Positions 7,838 through 16,671 of a stretch of DNA of 64,000 bases are shown here, piece by piece. Below the pieces are notes generated by a model that worked only from the letters and a program-made list of their open reading frames with translations, was not told the origin of the DNA and ran no database searches. The number at the start of each line of letters is the position of its first letter. Position 1 is the first letter of the stretch. Source of the DNA: Lachnospiraceae bacterium (GTDB lineage Bacteria; Bacillota; Clostridia; Lachnospirales; Lachnospiraceae). Made by a program: the position numbers and the translations under genes. The DNA lies in contig JAFZRY010000014.1 of assembly GCA_017619615.1 (NCBI GenBank), positions 107,420 to 171,419 of the forward strand, read 5' to 3'.

Positions 7838-8857
7838 CTAGTCGCGCTTCCACACCGTCAGGGTGTATTTATCGGGCTGCGAGAGCTTGAACAGTTCCTC
7901 CAGCCCGTCGGTCACGATGACCTGTCCGTCGTCCGTGACCAGGATGAGTTCATAATCGCCGGCCTGCTTCCAGTGCGCCTGCGCCTTCTCCGGCCCCATG
8001 ACGAACAGCGCCGTGGAGAGGCCGTCGCAGCGCCAGCCGGCGGGACCGATGACCGTGACCGAGAGCAGGCCGCTCTTCGCGGGATAACCCGTAGCCGGGT
8101 CCAGGATGTGCCAGTACACCTGACCGTCCTCCCCGGTGAAATACCGCTCATACCCGCCGGAGGTCACCACGGCCGCGCCTTTGACGGACACGATGCCCAG
8201 ATGGTCCTCGCCCTGCGGGTCGCGGATCCCGATCTGCCAGGCGCTGCCGTCCGGTTTCGCGCCGACGGCCTGGATGTTCCCGCCCAGGTCCAGCAGCGCG
8301 CTGGTCACGCCGGCCTCCTTCAGCTTCGCGGTCAGCACATCCGCAGTATAGCCCTTGGCCAGGCTGCCCAGGTCCAACGCCATGCCGTCCGCGACGCGCA
8401 GCTCCGCATCAGACAGCTCGATCTTCTCCCAGTCCGTCAGCGCCAGCAGTTCCCGGATCCGGGCCTCCGCCGGCACCTGATACTGCCCGGTCGTGAAGCC
8501 CCATTCCTTGAGGAGCGGGTACAGGGCGATATCCAGCGCCCCGTCAGTCTCCCGAGCAAGGTCCAGCGCTTTCCCGACCAGATCCCGCGTTTCCGCGGAC
8601 GGCGCGATCCGCCCTTCCGCGTTCAGCCGCGCGATCTCGCTGTCCGCCTTCGTCACCGAAAAAAGCCCCTCGATCCGCTCCGTTTCCGCTTTCAGACCCT
8701 CCAGCACTTCCTGCCCGCAGCCGTAAGCGCGCAAGCTCATGTACGTGTCCATCGCGAAAAACGAAACGGACCGCTCCGCGCCCTTCCGCCCGGAACAGGC
8801 GGAAAGGCACAGAACGATCCCGAGGAGCAGTAAGGAGATTTTCCTTACAGGATGCAT
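7838..8857 (-). CDS. apbE: FAD:protein FMN transferase ApbE (lipoprotein)
   Basis: 339 residues. Lipoprotein signal LLLGIVLCLSAC (lipobox Cys21), then the ApbE fold: FFAMDTYMSLRAYG near the N-terminus, DLGSLAKGYTADVL (about 172), LLDLGGNIQAVG and HILDPATGYP (about 256). ApbE covalently attaches FMN to threonine of [S/D]GAT motifs, exactly those seen in RnfG and RnfD upstream, so its place in this operon is functional. The start overlaps the last 13 bases of rnfB and has only a weak ribosome-binding site, implying translational coupling. Confidence 0.92.
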   Translation of the reverse strand: MHPVRKISLLLLGIVLCLSACSGRKGAERSVSFFAMDTYMSLRAYGCGQEVLEGLKAETERIEGLFSVTKADSEIARLNAEGRIAPSAETRDLVGKALDLARETDGALDIALYPLLKEWGFTTGQYQVPAEARIRELLALTDWEKIELSDAELRVADGMALDLGSLAKGYTADVLTAKLKEAGVTSALLDLGGNIQAVGAKPDGSAWQIGIRDPQGEDHLGIVSVKGAAVVTSGGYERYFTGEDGQVYWHILDPATGYPAKSGLLSVTVIGPAGWRCDGLSTALFVMGPEKAQAHWKQAGDYELILVTDDGQVIVTDGLEELFKLSQPDKYTLTVWKRD

Positions 8858-9630
8858 TTCTGCGGGCAGGCAGCCTGGCAGGCGCCGCAGCCCGTGCAGA
8901 GCGTGTAATCGAACACCGCGACGTTGTTCACCACCGTGACGGCGCCGTTCGGGCACTTCCGCTGGCAGAGGCCGCAGCCGATGCAGGCGGCGGTACATTT
9001 CTTCTTCGCCACCACGCCCTTGTCCTTGTTGGAGCAGGCGATCTTCACGACCGCCGCTTCCGGGATCAGGGAGATGATCTTCTGCGGGCAGGTCTTCACG
9101 CACTGGCCGCACGCGATGCAGGCCGCCGGATTGACGTGCGCCACGCCGCCCATCAGACGGATCGCATGCTCGGGGCAGGCCGCCGCGCAGTCGCCGTAGC
9201 CCAGGCAGCCGTACTGGCAGGCGCCGTCGCCGCCGTACAGCAGCTTGACCGCCTTGCAGGTCTGGGTGCCTTGGTAAACGTCTTTCTTCTCAGTCACGTC
9301 GCAGTTGCCGCGGCAGTGGACGAAGGCCACGTTTTTGGCCGTTTCTTCGAACGACGTGCCGCAGGCTTCGGCCAGTTTCTGCGCGACGGCGTTGCCGCCG
9401 GCCGTGCACTTGTTGGTCTTTTCTTCGCTGCCGTCCGCCAGCGCGTTGGCGTAGCCGTCGCAGCCGGGGTAGCCGCAGCCGCCGCAGTTGGCGCCGGGCA
9501 GGCATTCCCGGATCTTCGCGAACTTCTCGTCCACCGGGACGGCCATGAATTTGGAGGCGACCGCCAGCAGCAGCCCGCAGACGAGCGCGATGGCGGAGAG
9601 GACCAGAACAGCTGTTACAACAGGATTCAT
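8845..9630 (-). CDS. rnfB: Electron transport complex subunit RnfB
   Basis: 261 residues: N-terminal membrane helix (about 6-28), an FeS domain with CLPGANCGGCGYPGC, then three ferredoxin-like [4Fe-4S] units with CxxCxxCxxxCP spacing (CIACGQCVKTCP, CIGCGLCQRKCP, CTGCGACQAACP), plus a partial set in GCLGYGDCAAACP. RnfB accepts electrons from reduced ferredoxin. GGAGG precedes the ATG and overlaps the end of rnfA. Confidence 0.95.
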   Translation of the reverse strand: MNPVVTAVLVLSAIALVCGLLLAVASKFMAVPVDEKFAKIRECLPGANCGGCGYPGCDGYANALADGSEEKTNKCTAGGNAVAQKLAEACGTSFEETAKNVAFVHCRGNCDVTEKKDVYQGTQTCKAVKLLYGGDGACQYGCLGYGDCAAACPEHAIRLMGGVAHVNPAACIACGQCVKTCPQKIISLIPEAAVVKIACSNKDKGVVAKKKCTAACIGCGLCQRKCPNGAVTVVNNVAVFDYTLCTGCGACQAACPQKCIL

Positions 9631-9641
9631 CTTGCGCCTCC

Positions 9642-10241
9642 TTATCCGAACAGCTTGTCGGCGATGCCGACGAAGCCCATGAAGGTCATACTGGTGAGGG
9701 CCGCCGCGATCAGCGTGATGGGCAGGCCTTCAAAGCATTTGGGCGGCTTGGCGCGCTCCAGCGCCTTCCGGACGCCGGAGAAGATGATCAGGGCCAGGCC
9801 GAAGCCGATGCCCGCCGTCAGGCCGTCCACCACGGACTCGAGGAAGTTGTAGCTGTTCTCGATGTTCAGCAGAGTCACGGCCAGCACCGCGCAGTTGGTG
9901 GTGATCAGCGGCAGATAGACGCCCAAAGCGTCGTACAGCCCCCGCATGTATTTTTTGAGAACGATCTCCACGAACTGCACCAGCGCCGCGATGACCAGGA
10001 TGAAGATGATGGTGGACAGGTATTCCAGGCCCAGCGGCACCATGACGAAGGTGTAGATCAGCCAGGTCACGGCGGAGGCCAGCGTCATGACGAAGATGAC
10101 CGCGCCGGACATGCCCAGCGAGGAGTCCAGCTTTTTGGAAACGCCCAGGAACGGGCAGATGCCCAGGAACTGTACCAGGACGTAGTTCTCCGTGAAGATC
10201 ATGGAGAACGTGATCAGTAAGAGTTTGGCGATTCCGTTCAT
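9642..10241 (-). CDS. rnfA: Electron transport complex subunit RnfA
   Basis: 199 residues with six membrane helices. Typical motifs are FTENYVLVQFLGICPFLGVS near the N-terminus and PLITTNCAVL in the middle, whose cysteines hold the membrane Fe-S cluster with RnfE. The ATG overlaps the rnfE stop (ATGA). Confidence 0.96.
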   Translation of the reverse strand: MNGIAKLLLITFSMIFTENYVLVQFLGICPFLGVSKKLDSSLGMSGAVIFVMTLASAVTWLIYTFVMVPLGLEYLSTIIFILVIAALVQFVEIVLKKYMRGLYDALGVYLPLITTNCAVLAVTLLNIENSYNFLESVVDGLTAGIGFGLALIIFSGVRKALERAKPPKCFEGLPITLIAAALTSMTFMGFVGIADKLFG

Positions 10242-10945
10242 GCCTTCACCTCCGCAGCGGGTTCATCTTTGGGGAGATCCGTGATGCGGCTCTCGCAGTT
10301 GGCCGAGCAGCTGCCGCACTTGCCGTCGCAGCCGATGCGCGGCTCGAATTTCTTGCCCTTTTTGCCCAGGAAATAGATCAGCAGCGCCATCGCGAAGCCG
10401 AACATCATGAAGCCGCCGGGCGTCTGGGAAATGATCCCGATCTGGAAGCCCTCGGGGATGATGCGCTGATCGAAGATCGTGCCGTTGCCGATCAGTTCGC
10501 GGACCACGGCGATGCCGACGATTACGATCGTATAACCGATGCCCATGCCCAGGCCGTCCAGGAAGCTGTCGCCCACGCTGTGCTTGCTGGCGAACAGTTC
10601 CGCGCGCCCCAGCACGATGCAGTTCACGACGATCAGCGGCAGGAACACGCCCAGCGAGCTGTGCAGGTCGGGCAGGAACGCTTCCACGACCATCTGCACC
10701 AGCGTCACGAACGTCGCGACGACCACGATGAAGCAGGGGATGCGGACCTTGTCCGGGATGATCTTCCGCAGCAGCGAGATCACGACGTTGGAGCAGACCA
10801 GCACGAAGGTCAGCGCCACGCCCATGCCCAGCGCGCCGGACACGGTCACGGAGATCGCGAGCACCGAGCAGCAGCCCAGCAGGAGGATCAGAACCGGATT
10901 CTCTTTAAAAATACCGTTGGTAAAGATCTTGAGTTTGTCTTTCAT
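10238..10945 (-). CDS. rnfE: Electron transport complex subunit RnfE
   Basis: 235 residues, homologous to RnfA: FKENPVLILLLGCCSVLAIS and FLPLIVVNCIVLGRAE carry the paired cysteine motifs. The C-terminal tail after the last helix has five cysteines (CDGKCGSC then C...C). Such a tail is seen in some clostridial RnfE proteins and could bind a metal. A strong GGAGGTGA precedes the start. Confidence 0.95.
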   Translation of the reverse strand: MKDKLKIFTNGIFKENPVLILLLGCCSVLAISVTVSGALGMGVALTFVLVCSNVVISLLRKIIPDKVRIPCFIVVVATFVTLVQMVVEAFLPDLHSSLGVFLPLIVVNCIVLGRAELFASKHSVGDSFLDGLGMGIGYTIVIVGIAVVRELIGNGTIFDQRIIPEGFQIGIISQTPGGFMMFGFAMALLIYFLGKKGKKFEPRIGCDGKCGSCSANCESRITDLPKDEPAAEVKA

Positions 10946-10960
10946 CTTCTGTCACCTCCC

Positions 10961-11485
10961 TCAGCGAATCTTTCCGAACGCCGCCAGCGCCGCGTCCACG
11001 CCGGCCTTCACGGCCGTGCTGGAGTAGGTGGCGCCGGAAATGGTGTCCACGGAGGAGGAATCACCGCTCAGGCCGATGAAGCGGGCGACGTAATCCGCCC
11101 GGCCGGCCTTGGAGCCCACGCCGGTCGTTTCGGCGGGCACGTCCACGTTCAGGCCGACGATCTGGCCTTCCGGCGAGATGCCGACGGTGACGGTCACGTC
11201 GCCGCCGTAGCCCTTATGGGCGGAGCTGATGACGTAGCCCAGCCCGGAATCTTCCTTGTACGCGCCGGTGATATCCAGCGCCGCCAGGTCGCAGTCCACT
11301 TCCGTGAAGGAATTGGCCCCGGGGAGTACTTCCCGCCGGGTGGCGTCCGCCTTGATGCGGGCGTTCTCCTCGATGACGGGGGCCGTCTTGCCGTTGACGG
11401 CGCTTAAAAGCGCGGCGGCGACCAGGCAGATGACGGTCAGGACCAGGACGGGCTTGACCATGTCGCGAAATACGGTCGATTTCAT
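10961..11485 (-). CDS. rnfG: Electron transport complex subunit RnfG (covalent FMN)
   Basis: 174 residues: N-terminal TM and a periplasm-facing FMN-binding domain. The flavinylation motif is SGATYSSTAV near the C-terminus (FMN on the Thr of SGAT), placed by ApbE. GLGYVISSAHKGYGGDV is the family glycine-rich segment. It overlaps rnfD by four bases. Confidence 0.95.
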   Translation of the reverse strand: MKSTVFRDMVKPVLVLTVICLVAAALLSAVNGKTAPVIEENARIKADATRREVLPGANSFTEVDCDLAALDITGAYKEDSGLGYVISSAHKGYGGDVTVTVGISPEGQIVGLNVDVPAETTGVGSKAGRADYVARFIGLSGDSSSVDTISGATYSSTAVKAGVDAALAAFGKIR

Positions 11486-12435
11486 GCTGCCGCCTCCTTT
11501 TTCTTTTCCTTCTTCGGGAAGATGCCGCCCAGCGGCTTCGTCAGGGTCAGGTCATTGATATACGGTACCAGCACATTGCCGAACAGGATGGCGAAGGTGA
11601 CGCCTTCGGGATAGGTCCCGAACACGCGGATCACCGCGGTCAGGAAGCCGATGAACACGCCGAAGATCACTTTGCCGCTGTTGGTGATGGGCGAGGTCAC
11701 GTAGTCCGTCGCCATGAAGAACGCGCCGCACAGCAGGCCGCCCGCGAAGATCTGCATCACCGGGTTCGCCCCGCCGAACAGGAACGTGAACACCAGGCAG
11801 GAGCCGATGTAGCACAGCGGGATGATGGGCTTGATGACCTTGCGGACGATCAGGTAAATCCCGCCGATCAGGATGGCCAGCGCGCAGGTCTCGCCGATGG
11901 CGCCGCCGTGTTTGCCCAGGAACAGGGTCAGGAACTGGTCCCAGCCCAGGGCGGAAGGGTTCGCCAGCGGCGTCGCGCTCGTGGTCGCGTCCACGATGCC
12001 GGAGGAACCGGTGAACGTGGTCATGGACGAGGCGAAGGAGATCATCATCACCAGACGGCCGACCAGCGCCGGGTTCACGAAGTTGCAGCCCAGGCCGCCG
12101 AACAGCTGCTTGACCAGGATGATGGCGGCGATGTCGCCCACGATCATCATCCAGATCGGCATGCTCACCGGCACGTTCATGGCCACCAGCATGCCGGTGA
12201 CCACCGCCGACAGATCCTGCACGGTGACCGGCTGCTTCATCATCTTCTGCCAGCCATACTCCAGGACCGCGCACGCGGCGGAGGAGATGATGACCAGCAG
12301 GATGGCCCGGAAGCCGAACAGGAAGCCGGAAGCGATCACGGCGGGCGTCATCGCGATGATGACGTCCAGCATGATGTTCTGCGTGGTGCGGCTGCTTCGG
12401 ATATGAGGAGATACGCTTACAGTCTGTTTGCTCAT
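11482..12435 (-). CDS. rnfD: Electron transport complex subunit RnfD (covalent FMN)
   Basis: 317 residues with about nine to ten membrane helices, RnfD/NqrB family. The flavin-attachment motif is TTSATPLANP (Thr of S-A-T). The loop with LFGGLGCNFVNPALVGRL and the segment ATDYVTSPITNSGKVIFG are diagnostic. It overlaps rnfC and rnfG by ATGA, so the three genes are translationally coupled. Confidence 0.95.
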   Translation of the reverse strand: MSKQTVSVSPHIRSSRTTQNIMLDVIIAMTPAVIASGFLFGFRAILLVIISSAACAVLEYGWQKMMKQPVTVQDLSAVVTGMLVAMNVPVSMPIWMMIVGDIAAIILVKQLFGGLGCNFVNPALVGRLVMMISFASSMTTFTGSSGIVDATTSATPLANPSALGWDQFLTLFLGKHGGAIGETCALAILIGGIYLIVRKVIKPIIPLCYIGSCLVFTFLFGGANPVMQIFAGGLLCGAFFMATDYVTSPITNSGKVIFGVFIGFLTAVIRVFGTYPEGVTFAILFGNVLVPYINDLTLTKPLGGIFPKKEKKKEAAA

Positions 12436-13733
12436 TTGGTATCCGCCTCCCTTACGATAATTTTCGCCAGTTTATGGCTTTCCACCAGGTTCCGCTTGGC
12501 GGGGCAGACGAAGGCGCAGGATCCGCACTCCATGCAGAGGTTGATTTTCAGCTTCTTCAGACGGTCCACGTCGCGCGCCAGGCAGGCCTGCTCCAGTTCG
12601 GTAGGCATCAGCTTGAGCGGGCAGGCGTCCACGCAGCGGCCGCAGTGGATGCAGGCGCTGGGTTCGGGGACCTTCGCGTCCTTTTCGTCGAAGAAGAGGA
12701 GGGCGTTGGTGTTCTTCAGCACCGGCTGGTCCATGTCCGGCATGGCGAGACCCATCATGGGGCCGCCGTACAGGACTTTGCCCGGCTCGCACTTGAGGCC
12801 GCCGGCCAGTTCCACGACGTCGCGCACGGAAGTGCCGATGTAGGCGATCACGTTCTTGGGTTCCTTCACGGCGGAACCGTCGATGGTGACGCACTTGGTG
12901 GTCAGCGGACGGCCCGTCAGCAGGTACTTGCCCAGGAAGGACAGCGTGGTGGTGTTCAGCACGATGCAGCCCACGTCGAAGGGCAGCTTGCCTTCCGGCA
13001 CCATGCGGCCGGTGGTGTTGTAGATCAGCACTTTTTCACCGCCCTGCGGGTAGGAGGAGGGCAGTTCGACGACGTCGCAGTTGTCGACGTCATCCGTGTA
13101 CTTCCGCATCACCTCGATGGCCTTCTTCTTGTTGTTTTCGATGCCGATGATGATGTGCGCCTTGGGATAGAAGCGCTTGAGGGCGGACAGTCCGGCGTAC
13201 ATCCGGTCCGGATTGTCGATCATGGTGTGGGAGTCCGAGGTGATGTACGGCTCGCACTCGGCGCCGTTGATCAGGATGTAATCCACCTTGTCCGGATCCA
13301 CCTTCAGTTTCACGCTGGTGGGGAAGCCCGCTCCGCCCAGGCCGACGGCGCCGCTGTCGCGGACCGCCTGGATGAAGGAGTCCATGTCCGTCAGTACGGG
13401 GGGCTTCAGGTTCTCGTCGAACTCGTTCAGGCCGTCGGATTCGATCGTCACGGCCATGCAGCTTCCGCCGTTGGACAGCAGCATGGGCTCGACCTTTTTT
13501 ACGGTGCCTGAGATGGACGCATGCACGGGCGCGGAGACGAATCCTCCCGGTTCGCCGATCAACTGTCCGATCTTGACGTGGTCCCCCGGTTTGACCACCG
13601 GCTTGGCCGGGGCCCCGATATGCATGGACATGGGGATCGTCACGGACTTGACGTCAGTCAGGCGGATCGGAAAGGAGCCCTGCGTATTCTTGTGATGCGG
13701 CACGGGAATGCTTTGTAAAAATTTGGCAGCCAC
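12432..13733 (-). CDS. rnfC: Electron transport complex subunit RnfC (NADH side)
   Basis: 433 residues. FMN/NADH motif VGLGGAGFPTSVKL, then NGAECEPYITSD, and two ferredoxin-type clusters CIHCGRCVDACP and CMECGSCAFVCP near the C-terminus. RnfC passes electrons to NAD+. GTG start with AGGAG seven bases upstream. First gene of the nine-gene operon. With the other subunits it couples ferredoxin oxidation to Na+ or H+ export; the ion cannot be told from sequence. Confidence 0.96.
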   Translation of the reverse strand: MAAKFLQSIPVPHHKNTQGSFPIRLTDVKSVTIPMSMHIGAPAKPVVKPGDHVKIGQLIGEPGGFVSAPVHASISGTVKKVEPMLLSNGGSCMAVTIESDGLNEFDENLKPPVLTDMDSFIQAVRDSGAVGLGGAGFPTSVKLKVDPDKVDYILINGAECEPYITSDSHTMIDNPDRMYAGLSALKRFYPKAHIIIGIENNKKKAIEVMRKYTDDVDNCDVVELPSSYPQGGEKVLIYNTTGRMVPEGKLPFDVGCIVLNTTTLSFLGKYLLTGRPLTTKCVTIDGSAVKEPKNVIAYIGTSVRDVVELAGGLKCEPGKVLYGGPMMGLAMPDMDQPVLKNTNALLFFDEKDAKVPEPSACIHCGRCVDACPLKLMPTELEQACLARDVDRLKKLKINLCMECGSCAFVCPAKRNLVESHKLAKIIVREADTK

Positions 13734-13778
13734 TTTCTTTCTCCTGTTGAATGGGTAAAGAGTATAAATAACGGAATT

Positions 13779-13807
13779 ATTTTAGCATGAAGAAAGGCGA
13801 TTGCCAA
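13779..13807 (-). promoter_or_regulatory. Sigma-A promoter of the rnf operon
   Basis: On the minus strand TTGGCA (13807-13802), a 17-base spacer and TAAAAT (13784-13779), giving a leader of about 40 bases before the rnfC GTG. Confidence 0.75.
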
Positions 13808-13810
13808 CTC

Positions 13811-13838
13811 AATTTTCTCATTTTTCTTTATGAAAATT
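13811..13838 (-). promoter_or_regulatory. AT-rich block upstream of the rnf promoter; CodY-box-like half sites or UP element
   Basis: AATTTTC (13811-13817) and GAAAATT (13832-13838) form inverted arms directly upstream of the -35. Two overlapping 15-mers here each match 11 of 15 positions of the CodY consensus AATTTTCWGAAAATT. An UP element for RNA polymerase would look similar. codY is in this window. Confidence 0.35.
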
Positions 13839-13863
13839 TAACTTTTTTTGCCGAGGCGGGTTT

Positions 13864-13880
13864 GGGGACGGCTCCCCCCG
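13864..13880. repeat. Degenerate GGGGACGG repeat
   Basis: GGGGACGGCTCCCC, a decayed form of the dispersed palindrome core, between the divergent rnfC and dxr promoters. Confidence 0.4.
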
Positions 13881-13925
13881 GTTAAAGTGGGCTTAGGAGA
13901 CTGTTCTCCCCGGGCTGATTTGCGG

Positions 13926-13955
13926 TTGAAATAAGGCTCAAGAGGATGATATAAT
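13926..13955 (+). promoter_or_regulatory. Promoter for dxr
   Basis: TTGAAA (13926-13931), an 18-base spacer and TATAAT (13950-13955) preceded by TGA (extended -10), 36 bases before the ATG. Confidence 0.75.
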
Positions 13956-13990
13956 GCAAGAAGTTTTGGATTCCTGCAGGGGAGAACGAC

Positions 13991-15145
13991 ATGCCGGAAG
14001 GAAAGAAAAAAATATGCGTGCTGGGCGCGACGGGTTCGATCGGGCGGCAGACGCTGGACGTGATCAGAAAGAGCGGCGCGTATGAAGTGACGGGCCTGGC
14101 GGCCGGCCGGGATGCGGCGGCCCTGGAGGCGCAGGTGCGCGAATTTGCGCCCCGGCGCGCGTTTTTGTGGGACGAAGCGGGGACCCGGGACCTGGCGGCG
14201 CGCGTGCGCGACATGGCGGCGCCGCCGGAGGTTTTGTGCGGCCCTGAGGGGCTACGCGAACTGATACAGGCCGAGCAGGCGGACATCTATGCCATCTCGA
14301 TCTCCGGGATGATCGCGCTGCAGCCGGTGCTGTGGGCCATTGAGACCGGGGCGCGGATCGCGCTGTCCAATAAAGAATCCATCGTCACCGCGGGCCACAT
14401 CATGATCGACGCGGTGAAGCGCTGCGGCGCCGAACTGATCCCCGTGGACAGCGAGCACAGCGCGGTGTTCCAGTGTCTGGAAGGCGAGGACCGCGCGTCC
14501 GTGCGGCAGCTGATCATCACGGCGTCCGGCGGCCCGTTCCGCGGCCGGAACCGGGCGCAGCTGGAAGAGGTGCGGCCCGAGCAGGCGCTCAAACACCCCA
14601 ACTGGTCCATGGGCGCGAAAATCACCGTGGACTCCGCCACGCTGGCCAACAAAGGCCTGGAAGTCATGGAAGCGCACCACCTCTTCGGCATGGACTATGA
14701 CCGCATCCGCGTCGTGGTGCATCCCCAGAGCGTGATCCACTCCATGGTCGAATTCACCGACGGCGCCGTCAAGGCCCAGCTCGGTGTCCCCGACATGCGC
14801 CTCCCCATCGAATACGCCCTCGGCTACCCGCACCGCGGCGCCCTGATCGCAGAGCCTCTGGACGTCTGGCACATGCCCGACCTTCACTTTGAAGAGCCCG
14901 ACACGGCCACCTTCCCGGCGCTCGCCCTGGCTTACGAAGCCGGCCGCACCGGCGGCACCCTCCCCACCGTCTTCAACGCCGCCGACGAACTCGCCGTCGT
15001 CCGCTTCCTGCGCGGCGAGATCCGCTTCCCGGAGATCGCGGACTTCATCGCCGATGCCATGGCGAAGCACCGCGTCATCCCGGACCCGACGCTGGACGAC
15101 ATCCTCGAGACCGAACGCTGGGTAAAACAACTTAACACAATGTAA
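13991..15145 (+). CDS. dxr: 1-deoxy-D-xylulose 5-phosphate reductoisomerase
   Basis: 384 residues, normal length. NADPH-binding VLGATGSIGRQTLDVI at the N-terminus, LSNKESIVTAG, the metal/substrate segment VDSEHSAVFQCLEG, and WSMGAKITVDSATLANKGLE. It makes 2-C-methyl-erythritol 4-phosphate in the non-mevalonate isoprenoid pathway. GGGGAGAA precedes the ATG. In B. subtilis dxr follows rpsB-tsf-pyrH-frr-uppS-cdsA; here it stands alone before comM-dprA. Third codon positions move from G-rich in the 5' half to C-rich in the 3' half. Confidence 0.96.
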   Translation: MPEGKKKICVLGATGSIGRQTLDVIRKSGAYEVTGLAAGRDAAALEAQVREFAPRRAFLWDEAGTRDLAARVRDMAAPPEVLCGPEGLRELIQAEQADIYAISISGMIALQPVLWAIETGARIALSNKESIVTAGHIMIDAVKRCGAELIPVDSEHSAVFQCLEGEDRASVRQLIITASGGPFRGRNRAQLEEVRPEQALKHPNWSMGAKITVDSATLANKGLEVMEAHHLFGMDYDRIRVVVHPQSVIHSMVEFTDGAVKAQLGVPDMRLPIEYALGYPHRGALIAEPLDVWHMPDLHFEEPDTATFPALALAYEAGRTGGTLPTVFNAADELAVVRFLRGEIRFPEIADFIADAMAKHRVIPDPTLDDILETERWVKQLNTM

Positions 15146-15146
15146 A

Positions 15147-15167
15147 GACCGTTGTTTCAACGGCCCG
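15147..15167. repeat. Hairpin repeat of the GGCC...TTT...GGCC type
   Basis: CCGTTG, loop TTT, CAACGG, followed by CCCGG. Same architecture as 6796-6820, with a changed but still pairing stem. Confidence 0.55.
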
Positions 15168-15172
15168 GAAAT

Positions 15173-15231
15173 CTGACAGGGGGACGGTTCCTTTGTCAGA
15201 AAACCTGACAAAGGAACCGTCCCCCTGTCAG
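15173..15231. repeat. Inverted pair of REP-like palindromes (BIME-like)
   Basis: Two 27-base units, CTGACAGGGGGACGGTTCC... (15173-15199) and its exact inverse (15205-15231), separated by five bases. The whole is a near-perfect 59-base palindrome. It lies between dxr and the DUF362 gene and may also act as a transcription stop. Confidence 0.85.
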
Positions 15232-15253
15232 ATTATCGATACAGGAGACCACC

Positions 15254-16663
15254 ATGGAACACAAAACCACCGTCTACGTCCGCCACCTCGACGCCCCCTA
15301 CCAGGAAGGCACGCGCACGAAATTCCGGCCCCTGACCGACGCCATGAAGGCAGAGCTGAAGACCGCCGTCTGGGAGATCTTTGACAAGGCCGGCGGCAGC
15401 GGGCTGCTCAAATCCAGCCGCCAGGTCTTCCTCAAGCCCAACGGCATCGACGGCCAGCCCTACTGCTACACGCGGCCGGAACTGGTGGAAACGGTCATCG
15501 AATACTGGAAAGCGCACGGCGCTGAAAAGGTCTGGCTGTTCGAAAACTCCACGCAGAGCAACGCCACGCGCCTCGTCTACGCGGTGACCGGCTATGACGC
15601 CATTTGCCGCCGCACCGGCGCGAAGCCCGTCTATCTGGACGAGGAGAAGACCGTCCCGTTCAAATTCAAAGGCCGCCCCTCCGCAAAGGACGATCCGGAC
15701 GGCTATTTCGTCACGACTTTCGACATGCCGCGCTTCATCGTCAAGAACCTGATCGAGGACCGCGACAAAAACCTCTATATCAGCCTTCCGAAGCTGAAGA
15801 CCCACTCCATGGCCGGCGTCACGCTGGGCGTCAAGAACCAGTGGGCCTTCCCCGCGCAGCCCTCGCGCGGCTTCGACCACAACTACAACCTGCACCACAA
15901 ACTGGCCGACGTCTTGAGCTACGTGCGGCCGGACTTCACGCTCATCGAGGGCGTGGAGGGCACGATCTACGGCCACTACCCCGTCACCGCGCTGGCGGAC
16001 GAGGCGGTCCTGCCGCTCAAAGTCCTGGTGGCCGGGAAAAACGTCGTGGCCACGGACATCGTCGGCGCCCGCATCTTCGGCCTGGGCCTGGACGACGTCC
16101 CGCACCTCAAGGACGCGGTGGACCGCGGCCTGTCGGAAGGCGTGCGCGGCCTGGAGGACATCGACATCGACGGCGACATTTCGATGTACAACACGAAGCA
16201 GCCGACCGACCTGTATGATTACTACCCGCCCGACGTGAAAGTCATGGTCGGCAAAGAACGCTGCTGCAAGCAGGGCTGCATGAACAACCCGCTGACGCTG
16301 CTGCAGATCCTGTACGGCGACCACGGCGGCAAAGGCGGCTGGACTCTGATCATCGGCAAGGGCCACGATCCCGCGGAGATCGACGCCCTTTCCGGCCCGG
16401 TCCTCATCGCCGGCGACTGCGCGATCCATGAAGTCGCCGACCGCCTCATTGCCCGCCTCGGCAAAAAGAACGTCTTCCTGAGCCACAAATGCAACAGCCT
16501 CGCCGAGACCGCCGCGGGCATGTTTTACCTGATGAAAGTGGACCCCATGGAGTTCGCCCCCATCAACCCGCTCAAGGCTCTGCGCTGCCTCACGCTTTCG
16601 AAGCTCCACGGCTCCACGGCGCTCGTGCCGTCGCCGTTCTCGAACCGGATCAAGACGGTGTAG
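15254..16663 (+). CDS. DUF362 domain-containing protein
   Basis: 469 residues. DUF362 hallmarks are FLKPNGIDGQPYCYTRPELV near the N-terminus, ISLPKLKTHSMAGVTLGVKN (about 177), and LIEGVEGTIYGH. Many DUF362 proteins carry ferredoxin clusters; here only scattered cysteines (CCKQGC near residue 337) are seen, so no [4Fe-4S] pair can be claimed. Function unknown; proposed redox or metal roles are speculative. It runs directly into the next gene (8-base gap). Confidence 0.8.
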   Translation: MEHKTTVYVRHLDAPYQEGTRTKFRPLTDAMKAELKTAVWEIFDKAGGSGLLKSSRQVFLKPNGIDGQPYCYTRPELVETVIEYWKAHGAEKVWLFENSTQSNATRLVYAVTGYDAICRRTGAKPVYLDEEKTVPFKFKGRPSAKDDPDGYFVTTFDMPRFIVKNLIEDRDKNLYISLPKLKTHSMAGVTLGVKNQWAFPAQPSRGFDHNYNLHHKLADVLSYVRPDFTLIEGVEGTIYGHYPVTALADEAVLPLKVLVAGKNVVATDIVGARIFGLGLDDVPHLKDAVDRGLSEGVRGLEDIDIDGDISMYNTKQPTDLYDYYPPDVKVMVGKERCCKQGCMNNPLTLLQILYGDHGGKGGWTLIIGKGHDPAEIDALSGPVLIAGDCAIHEVADRLIARLGKKNVFLSHKCNSLAETAAGMFYLMKVDPMEFAPINPLKALRCLTLSKLHGSTALVPSPFSNRIKTV

Positions 16664-16671
16664 GGGGGCTT

